Shown: positions 6,898 through 14,032 of the stretch, in pieces
Numbering within the stretch: position 1 is the stretch's first letter
How the letters are laid out: every line of letters starts with the position of its first letter
Origin: an uncultured Bryobacterales bacterium
Lineage (GTDB): Bacteria; Acidobacteriota; Terriglobia; Bryobacterales; Bryobacteraceae
Direction of reading: 5' to 3'
NCBI GenBank assembly: GCA_937859895.1
Contig: CALMAV010000049.1
Location: 11,311-27,553 of the forward strand
DNA length: 16,243 nt
Notes under the pieces: model-generated
The model's input: only the letters and a program-made list of their open reading frames with translations
What the model was told of the DNA's origin: nothing
Database searches by the model: none
Position numbers and translations under genes: made by a program

Positions 6898-7890
6898 ATG
6901 AAGTTTAAGGGTATCGCGCTCTTCTGTTCCTGCGTATTTGCTTTCACTTGGATCCTTGCGAAGGCAGAAGCTCCGGCTGTTCAGTTGGTCCGACAAGGCG
7001 GCACTAACAGGATCAACTCATTAGATGAACAGCTCCATCGCTCCATGAGGTGGAGCCATGGCGCCTACTTTGTCACCGATAAGATAGGCGGACAACCGCC
7101 TGTGGTTTATAGCCTGAATCGCGAGGGCGTTTGGACAACCACGGCGCACTTTCAAAATCCCCAACCTACCCAGTTTGACTCGTTTAGTTTTGATCGTCAA
7201 AGCAACGGAACCATTGTCTTATCCGGGCAATTTGAGACCGCCCCCAGAGCGGCATCGCCTTTCCTGGCCTGGATTTCTAGCGACGGAAACAATCAGCGAA
7301 TCGTTCCTACAGAGCCCTACTTTCCTTATCGGGTCGCAGTGGCGCCCGATGACACGATTTGGACTTTGGGGTACGAAATGATGAATATGAACGACATGGA
7401 CCCTGCCGTGAACCAGGAAGCCCATATCTTGAGGCACTTCGATGGAGCGGGAAAGCTGATTGAGTCAGCCTTCCCGCAGTCTCAGTTCAACAACTACGGC
7501 CGCTTTCGTCTTGCCCATAGCCTCTTTACCGCAACGCGAGACCGAGTGGGCTGGTATGGCCCGCAGCAAGAGGGCGCTACTTACACCGAGATCTCCCTCG
7601 ACACCATGACGATGAAGGTGTACCCGGGCGCGTCAAGTGATCCCTCAAAGTCGAAGCTTCCGGTCGGGCTTGCCATGACAGACAGTGGCGCCGTATCAAT
7701 ATCTATCAATGACCACTCACCCTCTATTAGGACGAACTATGTTCTCCATCGAGCGTCATCAACATGGGTGCCCGTCAGCGTTCCTCCTATGGGTGACTGG
7801 AAATATACGCCTCTGTTGATAGGAAGCGATGGAGACAATCTCGTCTTTCAAGCCGGGCGTGAAGCGGGCTTCTTCAGCGTTCTGCAGTAG
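6898..7890 (+). CDS. Secreted protein of unknown function, probable beta-propeller
   Basis: This 330-aa protein has a clear signal peptide: MKFKG, a hydrophobic core (IALFCSCVFAFTWILA) and an AKAEA cleavage region near residue 25. The mature part alternates short strands and turns with repeated aspartate-glycine-type loops, such as FSFDRQSNGTIVLSGQF, VAVAPDDTIWTLGYE, HILRHFDGAGKLIES and VGLAMTDSGAVSIS. This pattern resembles six- or seven-bladed propellers, but I do not recognise a named family and see no catalytic motif. ATG 6898 is well supported by GGAGGG at 6887-6892 with 5-nt spacing. It is likely exported to the periplasm. Its last 17 nt overlap the 3' end of the convergent HAD gene, and no terminator separates them. 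Similar acidobacterial hypothetical proteins exist, to my knowledge, but their role is not known. Confidence 0.8.
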   Translation: MKFKGIALFCSCVFAFTWILAKAEAPAVQLVRQGGTNRINSLDEQLHRSMRWSHGAYFVTDKIGGQPPVVYSLNREGVWTTTAHFQNPQPTQFDSFSFDRQSNGTIVLSGQFETAPRAASPFLAWISSDGNNQRIVPTEPYFPYRVAVAPDDTIWTLGYEMMNMNDMDPAVNQEAHILRHFDGAGKLIESAFPQSQFNNYGRFRLAHSLFTATRDRVGWYGPQQEGATYTEISLDTMTMKVYPGASSDPSKSKLPVGLAMTDSGAVSISINDHSPSIRTNYVLHRASSTWVPVSVPPMGDWKYTPLLIGSDGDNLVFQAGREAGFFSVLQ

Positions 7891-8566
7891 AACCCAGTCG
7901 TTCCGCCAGCACGACTAGATTAGGCGCTTGGATCGTCGGCACTGGCGCGAGTGGAAACGGTGCTTTCCCCGAATGTGTCAGCAGCGCTCCCTGCAAGCCG
8001 CAGGTCATCGCGCCCCAGATATCCCAAGGGTGGGCGGCCACCATCAAGACCTCTTCCGCTGGCAAGCCGGTCTGCTTTAACGCGTACTCATAGGTCTCAT
8101 GCGCTGGCTTATATCTGCGCACCGCATCGACGGAAAGGGTTTGGTCAAAGTAGTCCGTCAGCCCAGCATTCTGTAACTGCTCGCGTTGCCCATCGGTACT
8201 CGAGTTAGTCAGCGTAGCCAAGCGAAAGCCTAGCCGACGCAGCTGCTCCAACCCAGGCTTCACATCGTGATGTGGCGGTAAAGCTTTCAGCTTTTGAGAG
8301 ACCTGCATTGCTGCCTCTTGCTTGAGCGGAATGTGGAGTCCAGCCGCCGTCATCTCCAGCACTCCTTGCGTAATTTCTCCCCACCCTCGGTAGTCTGCAA
8401 CTTCGTTGCATACGAGACTATGCTGCAGACACTCCAGATAGAACTCGCGCACGGTCACGGTGTCGCCAAAGATCTCGTGCAACTCAGGCTTGAGCGCATT
8501 GATGTCCAACAAAGTATCGTTCACGTCAAACAGCAGCAGTCGGATCACCCCTCCGTTGTCGCACAT
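7874..8566 (-). CDS. HAD hydrolase, type II haloacid dehalogenase-like
   Basis: This 230-aa cytoplasmic protein has the size and layout of L-2-haloacid dehalogenases, which hydrolyse C-halogen bonds of 2-haloalkanoic acids. Matching active-site residues are the nucleophile D14 and T18 in FDVNDTLLD, R40, S122 in LTNSST, K153 in RRYKPAHETY, Y159 and D182. Two substrate-pocket positions differ: the Ser-Ser-Asn of characterised enzymes is replaced by A177-A178-H179 in VAAHPWD. The motif I residue after Asn is Asp instead of the more usual Gly. A family member with altered substrate range, or a phosphatase, is therefore possible. ATG 8566 is the first start; GTG at 8548 has GGAGGG directly adjacent, too close to be used. 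The gene is divergent from the OYE gene and convergent with the propeller gene. Confidence 0.82.
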   Translation of the reverse strand: MCDNGGVIRLLLFDVNDTLLDINALKPELHEIFGDTVTVREFYLECLQHSLVCNEVADYRGWGEITQGVLEMTAAGLHIPLKQEAAMQVSQKLKALPPHHDVKPGLEQLRRLGFRLATLTNSSTDGQREQLQNAGLTDYFDQTLSVDAVRRYKPAHETYEYALKQTGLPAEEVLMVAAHPWDIWGAMTCGLQGALLTHSGKAPFPLAPVPTIQAPNLVVLAERLGSTAER

Positions 8567-8622
8567 CGAACGCTGCTGCCTGCGACTAAGTGAATAGGCG
8601 TGTCATCGAACAGATAACCCGC

Positions 8623-9756
8623 ATGAATAGCACACCAAACCTGTTTTCACCGTTTCAACTGGGCGAGGTCACACTTCCCAACCGGATCGTTGTCTCTCCT
8701 ATGTGCCAGTACTCCAGTCGGGACGGCTTCGCTACAGACTGGCATCTTGTGCACCTGGGTAGCCGCGCATCAGGAGGCGCTGGTCTCGTCGTTGTGGAAG
8801 CCAGTGCCGTTACCCCTGAAGGCCGCATTACGCCAAGCGATCTGGGTATCTGGAAGGACGAACACATTAGCAAGCTGCGCCAAATTGTCGATTTTGTGCA
8901 CAGCCAAGGCTCTGCCATCGGCATTCAATTAGCTCATGCAGGGCGTAAAGCCAGTATGTCGGTGCCTTGGGAACAAGAGCGCTTGCTCGGTCCGGCTGAG
9001 GGTGGGTGGACCGATGTGGTTGCTCCTAGCCTAGAGCCTTTCGCGTTGAACTACGCAGAGCCTAATGCGCTCGACAAGAACGGTATCCGAAGGGTGCGGG
9101 ATGCGTTTGTTGCCGCGGCACGCCGGGCTGACCAGGCAGGCTTCGATGTCATTGAAATCCACGCCGCGCATGGCTACCTACTCCATGAGTTCTTTTCGCC
9201 GCTCAGCAACACCCGCACAGATGAGTATGGCGGCTCGTTTGAAAACCGAGTTCGGTTCTTGATCGAAGTGGTTGATGCTGTTCAGACTGTCTGGCCATCG
9301 CACAATGCATTGATGGTTCGGATTTCAGCAACTGATTGGACCGAGGGCGGCTGGGATGTCAAGCAATCAGTCGAATTGGCAAAGCTGTTGAAGCGACATA
9401 ACGTCCATCTGATTGATGTTTCCTCTGGCGGTAATTTGCCGGGAGCCAAGATTCCGGTCGGGCCTGGTTACCAAGTGCCCTTTGCTGAACAAATTCGCCA
9501 GGAAGCTGGCATACCGACTGGGGCCGTGGGCATGATCACAGATGCTAAACAAGCTGATGAGCTTATTCAAAGCGAGCAAGCTGACCTGGTGTTTATCGCC
9601 CGCGAGCTTCTACGTGATCCATACTGGCCTTTGCATGCAGCCGAAGAACTAGGAGCGAACGTTGCATGGCCTGCTCAGTATCTACGCGCTGCTCATCGAG
9701 TAACTCCCAAGCGGGAAGCTTATACCCCTCAAGTGCCTGCGCTCGCTTCTGCTTAG
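8623..9756 (+). CDS. namA: NADH:flavin oxidoreductase / Old Yellow Enzyme, YqjM/NamA class
   Basis: This 377-aa TIM-barrel flavoprotein binds FMN and reduces activated C=C bonds (enones, maleimides, some nitro compounds) with NAD(P)H. Class-defining residues are present: C28 and Y30 in SPMCQYS, which tune the flavin and substrate as in B. subtilis YqjM; Q102 in IQLAHAGRKA; H180 and H183 in IEIHAAHGYLLHEF, which hydrogen-bond the substrate; Y185; and the phosphate-binding C-terminal region with VFIARELLRDPYWPLHAA. The length is typical, slightly extended at the C-terminus. I choose ATG 8623 because MNSTPNLFSPFQLG aligns with the usual family N-terminus. A GTG at 8590 would add 11 residues not seen in the family. 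No convincing Shine-Dalgarno precedes either start. Its 56-bp divergent spacing from the HAD gene suggests a shared promoter region. Confidence 0.92.
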   Translation: MNSTPNLFSPFQLGEVTLPNRIVVSPMCQYSSRDGFATDWHLVHLGSRASGGAGLVVVEASAVTPEGRITPSDLGIWKDEHISKLRQIVDFVHSQGSAIGIQLAHAGRKASMSVPWEQERLLGPAEGGWTDVVAPSLEPFALNYAEPNALDKNGIRRVRDAFVAAARRADQAGFDVIEIHAAHGYLLHEFFSPLSNTRTDEYGGSFENRVRFLIEVVDAVQTVWPSHNALMVRISATDWTEGGWDVKQSVELAKLLKRHNVHLIDVSSGGNLPGAKIPVGPGYQVPFAEQIRQEAGIPTGAVGMITDAKQADELIQSEQADLVFIARELLRDPYWPLHAAEELGANVAWPAQYLRAAHRVTPKREAYTPQVPALASA

Positions 9757-10175
9757 TGTCACGCTTCTGTGCGAGCGTCTTGGGCTGCGGCATCGGGCGC
9801 CGGTCAAGACGGAAGCGAGGCGCTGCACCTGGTGCAATCGAGATGAGTTTAGAGCAGTTGAGCGATGCACGCATGCCGAGGATCGACGAAAGTTGAGTCG
9901 ATATAACCTCATGGGCGCGACGGTCGCGGGCCGCCCAGACTGCTTTGATGGTTTCGCTACAGTTCGTACCACCACTCCTGGAGAGCAGCTACGGAGCTCG
10001 ATGGTGCATTTGTAACCTGGGGCTGAAAACGGCGACGTATCTGGGCGTCCCCCGTACATTCAGCCGCAAACACCATCCTGCGCGGTACGTTAAGCCTATT
10101 ACGTTTGCTTCGGCCCGGAGGTAGATCTTGCGTTGCCACCTTCGGTCTCGGATGACCATTCCGAGGGCCGCTTCC
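9757..10175. other. Intergenic region after the OYE gene, no supported gene
   Basis: I see no coding region here with both plausible composition and a start signal; the open frames on both strands are short, Arg/Ser-rich and look like chance. One near-perfect palindrome, TGCACC-T-GGTGCA, lies at 9824-9836. No T-tailed hairpin marks the end of the OYE gene. The right end leads into the putative promoter of the 10203 small ORF. Confidence 0.5.
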
Positions 10176-10181
10176 TATAAA
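10152..10181 (+). promoter_or_regulatory. Putative sigma-70 promoter for the small ORF and M28 peptidase
   Basis: The -10 TATAAA at 10176-10181 is preceded after 18 nt by ATGACC at 10152-10157, which matches four of six -35 positions. Transcription would begin near 10188, just before the GGGGAGG ribosome binding site at 10190-10196. The -35 is weak, but the -10 and the fit with the downstream signals support it. Confidence 0.4.
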
Positions 10182-10202
10182 GCCATGACGGGGAGGTCGC
10201 GC

Positions 10203-10325
10203 ATGGAAATTGGGAGCGTCTTACCCAAGCCACTCATCAATAGGCAAACGACCCTAGGAAACGGTCTGAGCGGTGAAACTGTTTCTTTACTAGTTCAAGC
10301 ATTCACTGCCCCCGAACTACGATAA
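10203..10325 (+). CDS. Small ORF (40 aa) directly upstream of the M28 peptidase, possible leader peptide
   Basis: An ATG at 10203 follows GGGGAGG (10190-10196) with ideal 6-nt spacing, the strongest ribosome binding site in this part of the window. The frame encodes 40 residues beginning MEIGSVLPKPLI and ending VQAFTAPELR. It has no signal peptide, no membrane segment and no run of one amino acid that would mark a classical attenuator. The TAA stop at 10323-10325 is the start of TAAGG, which also serves as the weak ribosome binding site of the peptidase gene starting at 10331, so translation of the two could be coupled. An in-frame ATG at 10185 lies before the ribosome binding site and is less likely. 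I do not recognise the sequence; chance remains possible. Confidence 0.4.
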   Translation: MEIGSVLPKPLINRQTTLGNGLSGETVSLLVQAFTAPELR

Positions 10326-10330
10326 GGCAC

Positions 10331-12028
10331 ATGACCTCTCGAAGAGCCGTGCTTGCGTTTGCTTTGATCTTCAGCCCGGCACTTGCTGCAGAAACTCAAA
10401 CCGGAACCGCTGCCACTTCAGAAATGCTGGATTTGAGCATGTACTCGCGCATCCGAGACGAGGGTTTCAAACACTCTCACGTCATGGAGTACGCCGCGGC
10501 TCTCTCCGACAATATCGGTCCGCGGCTTACCGGTTCACCTGCCATGTCAGCTGCGAATGAGTGGACGCGTGCGCAGCTTGCCGCTATGGGTTGCAGCAAC
10601 GCGCACCTGGAGAGTTGGGGCGAGTTTGGCATGGGCTGGACCCAACTTGGCGCTTCACTGAGTCTAGTTACGCCTGGGTCAGGTACCTTCTTAGCGCAGG
10701 CAACTCCATGGTCACCCGCTACCAAAGGTGCAGTCGAGGCAGATCTAATAGAAGTTCCGGCTATACAAGCTGAGGGCGAGATGACGGCCTGGAGAGGCAA
10801 GCTAAGAGGGAAAGCAATTTTATACGGGCAAGCAGCAATGTCACCTGAGGTCAACCCGGACGACGTTCCCAAAATGGAACATCTGGACGCGGCTAAACTG
10901 GCTGCTTATCGCCAATACCCGCTTACTGAAAAGAGCGACCAGACTCCGGACTATCGCAAGATATTCGCCGGGGCTGCCTTTAAGGAGAAGGTGGCAAAAT
11001 TCTTCGCTGACGAAGGAGCAGTCGCGGTGCTTGAGCCAGGAGGCTCAGGGGGCGTGCTATACGACGACTTAAACTCCTCGATGGGCTGGTACGTTTTCAA
11101 GCCGGATCGAAGGCAGGCGATACCTGAGGAGGTGATCGAAACCGAGGGACGCGACCGCCTCAGTCGCCTGCTCGATCACAAGGTGCCCGTAAAGGTAAAG
11201 GTCAATATCGAGACGCGTTTTGATGGGGAGCATGCCCAGGGATACAACACAATTGCCGATATTCCCGGCACAGACCCGAAGCTGAAAGACGAGGTTGTGA
11301 TGGTGGGTGGCCATCTCGACAGCTGGATTGCAGGCACCGGAGCTACTGACAATGGCGCAGGCGTCGTTGTGGCGATGGAAGCAATGCGCATACTAAACAG
11401 TTTGCACGTTCACCCACGACGTACGGTCAGGATCGGCCTCTGGTCCGGCGAGGAAGAGGGCCTTTGGGGCTCCTTCGGCTATGTCACAAGTCATTACGCC
11501 ACCCTTCACCCTTCCACGGCTAAAGAGGATCGGGAAGTACCGTTGTATCTGCGAGATGCCATAGCGCCGCCAACAATGAAGCCCGAGGCGGCAAAGCTTG
11601 ATGCTTACTACAACGTGGACAATGGCACCGGCAAACTGATGGGAATTTATACAGAGGGCAATCTAGAGATTGCAGAGATCTTCTCCCGGTGGATAAAGCC
11701 TCTGGAGGACCTTGGTGTAACGACGGTGAGTAATCGCAGCACTGCCTCCAGCGATCATGTGGCATTTCAACAGGCCGGGCTCCCTGGATTCCAGTTCCTG
11801 CAAGATCCCAGGGACTACATGAGCCGCACACATCATACGAATCTCGATACCTATGAACATCTAAGCGAGCCAGACCTGAAGCAAGCGGCTGTGGTGATGG
11901 TGATCTTCCTCTATAACACTGCTATGCGCGACAGCATGCTGCCTCGAACAGCGCCACCCCCTATGCGTCGTAACGAGCCGCTTGAGGGCTTGTACCCTAA
12001 CTTGCGCAAGATAGCTAAAGGCATTTAG
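10331..12028 (+). CDS. Secreted M28-family zinc metallopeptidase with PA-domain insert
   Basis: This 565-aa protein begins with a signal peptide (residues 1-20, hydrophobic AVLAFALIFSPALAA). A protease-associated (PA)-like region is inserted at about 110-290. The catalytic di-zinc domain follows from about 303, with ligands and base in the M28 order: H328 (VGGHLDS), D340 (ATDNGAG), E374/E375 (SGEEEGL), D430 (NVDNGTG) and H502 (HHTNLDTYEHL). SSDHVAFQQAGLPGFQF (473-489) forms the substrate-pocket strand. All metal ligands are present, so the enzyme should be active as an aminopeptidase or carboxypeptidase in the periplasm or outside the cell. The subfamily resembles PSMA/aminopeptidase-Q-type proteins of Acidobacteria and Bacteroidetes. 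ATG 10331 has a weak AAGG three nt upstream, overlapping the stop of the preceding small ORF. It is convergent with the PQQ-type propeller gene. Confidence 0.93.
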   Translation: MTSRRAVLAFALIFSPALAAETQTGTAATSEMLDLSMYSRIRDEGFKHSHVMEYAAALSDNIGPRLTGSPAMSAANEWTRAQLAAMGCSNAHLESWGEFGMGWTQLGASLSLVTPGSGTFLAQATPWSPATKGAVEADLIEVPAIQAEGEMTAWRGKLRGKAILYGQAAMSPEVNPDDVPKMEHLDAAKLAAYRQYPLTEKSDQTPDYRKIFAGAAFKEKVAKFFADEGAVAVLEPGGSGGVLYDDLNSSMGWYVFKPDRRQAIPEEVIETEGRDRLSRLLDHKVPVKVKVNIETRFDGEHAQGYNTIADIPGTDPKLKDEVVMVGGHLDSWIAGTGATDNGAGVVVAMEAMRILNSLHVHPRRTVRIGLWSGEEEGLWGSFGYVTSHYATLHPSTAKEDREVPLYLRDAIAPPTMKPEAAKLDAYYNVDNGTGKLMGIYTEGNLEIAEIFSRWIKPLEDLGVTTVSNRSTASSDHVAFQQAGLPGFQFLQDPRDYMSRTHHTNLDTYEHLSEPDLKQAAVVMVIFLYNTAMRDSMLPRTAPPPMRRNEPLEGLYPNLRKIAKGI

Positions 12029-12271
12029 GCACTTTGTGAAAGGGAAGCTTATACGCTTTCTTACTTACCTTACGTTTGCCCTCCTGCTCGGAGGCAATCA
12101 CACCGCTTTCCCGAGATCAACCCGGCAAATCTAATCGGAGACATCCCTGGCCTAAGGTCTACGGACTCACAAGCCAAGACCACGTCCGGGTGTCCCCAAT
12201 CGACTGCGCTTACTGCAGTTTGTATGGCGAGAGACAAGCTGCGGTCTCGAGCAATTGTCTCCTTCGACCAC
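12029..12271. other. Convergent intergenic spacer between M28 and propeller genes
   Basis: These 243 bases separate two converging stops. No gene is supported. The main structure is the hairpin at 12231-12261; neither side of the spacer shows a hairpin followed by a clear T-run. Confidence 0.5.
12231..12261 (-). terminator. Hairpin just after the propeller gene, possible terminator without U-tract
   Basis: GAGACAAGCT at 12231-12240 pairs with AGC (12250-12252) and TTGTCTC (12255-12261) around a two-base AA bulge, giving ten base pairs. It begins 10 nt after the propeller stop in the minus direction. No T-run follows on either strand, so it may act as a 3'-end stabiliser or Rho-assisted stop rather than an intrinsic terminator. 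Confidence 0.35.
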
Positions 12272-13888
12272 CTACCGAAGCAGACCGAAGACTGCAACGC
12301 TGTTAGTGGTACCGACAAACACCTTGCCATTCGCAACAGTCGGAACAATGAACTTGTTGCCGGGCCCGAACTGGTCGCGTCCGTTCGGTGCCTGATTGCT
12401 GCTATAGAGTTCCACAGCGAGGTTACGTGCATCGTAGGCGTGCAAGCTTGCCGGTGATGTATTGTCAACCGCCCACACAATACCGTCGTTGTTGGCGTTA
12501 GATGAAACTGAAGGCGTTGTTCCAGGATAAGTAAAAGGCGTGGCCGTCACGGAAGTAGGTACCGTCGACAGCAAACCTTTTATAACGCTGTAAGACCGAA
12601 GAACGTCGCCCACTGACCCTAAATACACGCTGCCATTGAAAAAAGCCGGTGTCCCAAACTCTTCGCCTGAAAGAGCTTTGGGCAGTTCCTGGTAAATGGT
12701 TGAATTACTGTTCGGGCTGAACTTGCCCATGTTGTCGCGATCGACTACGTAGAGATTGCTATCTTTACCCGCGCCCACGGCGAGATGACGAACCTTACCG
12801 GCCGCATCCATTACGTCCGGCATCAGCATAATTCCACCGGAGCCCAAATCAAGATCCTGATCCGATTCGGAGATAGTGTTAAACATCGTCCAATAGTCGG
12901 TCACCGTCAGAGCAGGGAAGCGTGGGGTCAGCTTCACATACGCGTTGCCGAAATCTCCCTGGTTCGGAAAGCCGCCTGCATTCAGCTGCGTATCAAAGGT
13001 GCCGTTCGCTACTGAAATGAAAACGTTGCCCTGCGCGTCCGCTGCCGGACCGGCGCCACTGGCCCAGATGGAAGCTTCCGAACCGTGGGGTGAGAGATTA
13101 GTTACCGCCGCTTGCTTCAATGTAAATGCGTCATAAGCGATGACCCAACCGCTGTAGGGCCGGATATCGCAATGCGAAGACCAGGATGTATAAATCGTTC
13201 CGTTTGAGAGCAGCAGGCCTGCTCGCTCCTCGTGCTGCCTCGGGTCGAAAGTGATGAGTCCATTCGCACTTTCATCGCCGGTGCCTGGATACGTAGCCTG
13301 AATCTCGATAGGGCTGTTGGAGCGTTCAGCTCCGGTTGGCAGACTCAACGCGTGAAGGCGCTGGTGGTAGCGTCCGGTCGAGTCTTTGCTCATTGCAACA
13401 ACGTACATTGTTCCGAGCGCATCCAACTTACGATCAATCACTGGGGTGGCAGTGATTCCAATCTCGGGCACAACTTGGCCGCAACCAACCGGGTCTGATG
13501 GAGTCTCGCCAGGAGCGAGCAGAGACCGATGCCACAGGATTGCACCAGTCTGCGCGTCAAAAGCATAGACGCTGTCATGTTCGGTGGCAGCAAAAACTGT
13601 ATCGATCTTACCCCTGCCCGGAATGGGCAAAGCTTTGGCGAACAATGGCTGAGCATCTACTTTGCCGTCCATGGCAACAGTGAGTAGCTTGCCGAAATTC
13701 CCGGCATTCACGTTTGCTGGCGTTAATACACGTTCAGCAGCGTTCTGTCCAGTGCGGGAGTTGTCATTGTGAAAGGTGACAACATCGCCCGGTAATTGGG
13801 CCAAGCACAACGGCGTAATAGCTCCGGCGAGCGAAAAGGCAATCAAACCAAGGCCGAAACGATCACGGAAGTTTCGAGTTGTATTCAT
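12272..13888 (-). CDS. Secreted PQQ-type beta-propeller repeat protein
   Basis: This 538-aa protein (from ATG 13888) has a signal peptide: NTTRNFRDRFG, then hydrophobic LGLIAFSLAGAITPLCLAQ with cleavage near LAQ. The mature part opens with DVVTFHNDNSRTGQN, the usual first blade of this family, and contains blades such as TVFAATEHDSVYAFDAQTG, MYVVAMSKDS, NLYVVDRDNMG and VFVGTTNSVAVFGLL. These are WD/PQQ-like strands of an outer-envelope or periplasmic propeller. Typical quinoprotein features, such as a vicinal disulfide, are not seen, so it is probably a structural or binding propeller rather than a dehydrogenase. A GTG at 13921 would add 11 residues before the signal peptide and has GAGG nine nt upstream; ATG 13888 gives the better signal peptide but lacks a Shine-Dalgarno. 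The terminator at 13975-14011 separates it from ftsH. Confidence 0.87.
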   Translation of the reverse strand: MNTTRNFRDRFGLGLIAFSLAGAITPLCLAQLPGDVVTFHNDNSRTGQNAAERVLTPANVNAGNFGKLLTVAMDGKVDAQPLFAKALPIPGRGKIDTVFAATEHDSVYAFDAQTGAILWHRSLLAPGETPSDPVGCGQVVPEIGITATPVIDRKLDALGTMYVVAMSKDSTGRYHQRLHALSLPTGAERSNSPIEIQATYPGTGDESANGLITFDPRQHEERAGLLLSNGTIYTSWSSHCDIRPYSGWVIAYDAFTLKQAAVTNLSPHGSEASIWASGAGPAADAQGNVFISVANGTFDTQLNAGGFPNQGDFGNAYVKLTPRFPALTVTDYWTMFNTISESDQDLDLGSGGIMLMPDVMDAAGKVRHLAVGAGKDSNLYVVDRDNMGKFSPNSNSTIYQELPKALSGEEFGTPAFFNGSVYLGSVGDVLRSYSVIKGLLSTVPTSVTATPFTYPGTTPSVSSNANNDGIVWAVDNTSPASLHAYDARNLAVELYSSNQAPNGRDQFGPGNKFIVPTVANGKVFVGTTNSVAVFGLLR

Positions 13889-13974
13889 AGGAGATTTCGT
13901 TTGTGACAGTAGAAGAGACACGGAAAGAGCCTCGAGAATTACTCAATAGCCAAGATATTGGTCAGTTAGCAAAG

Positions 13975-14011
13975 AAAACCCCGCAACGAGATGTACTCGC
14001 TACGGGGTTTT
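13975..14011 (-). terminator. Rho-independent terminator of ftsH (probably bidirectional)
   Basis: AAAACCCCG (13975-13983) and CGGGGTTTT (14003-14011) form a perfect 9-bp outer stem. Inside it, CGAG and CTCG pair around ATGTA. Read on the minus strand, the stem begins 21 nt after the ftsH stop and ends in TTTTCTTT, a good U-tract. On the plus strand it ends in TTTTATT. It insulates the propeller gene from ftsH transcription. Confidence 0.9.
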
Positions 14012-14032
14012 ATTGGCAGGAATGGAACTGCG

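Noticed and set aside
9593..9874. Minus-strand open frame of 93 codons over the end of the OYE gene and the following spacer
   Set aside because: It overlaps a well supported gene on the other strand, lacks a convincing start signal and shows no recognisable domain; best explained as an antisense shadow.
9957..10139. Minus-strand 60-codon frame in the gene-free region
   Set aside because: No start signal and a composition typical of random GC-rich frames; no family recognised.
12272..13888. PQQ-dependent alcohol dehydrogenase
   Set aside because: Only the propeller repeats are present; no vicinal cysteine pair or cytochrome domain is seen, and the length and N-terminus fit the secreted repeat family.
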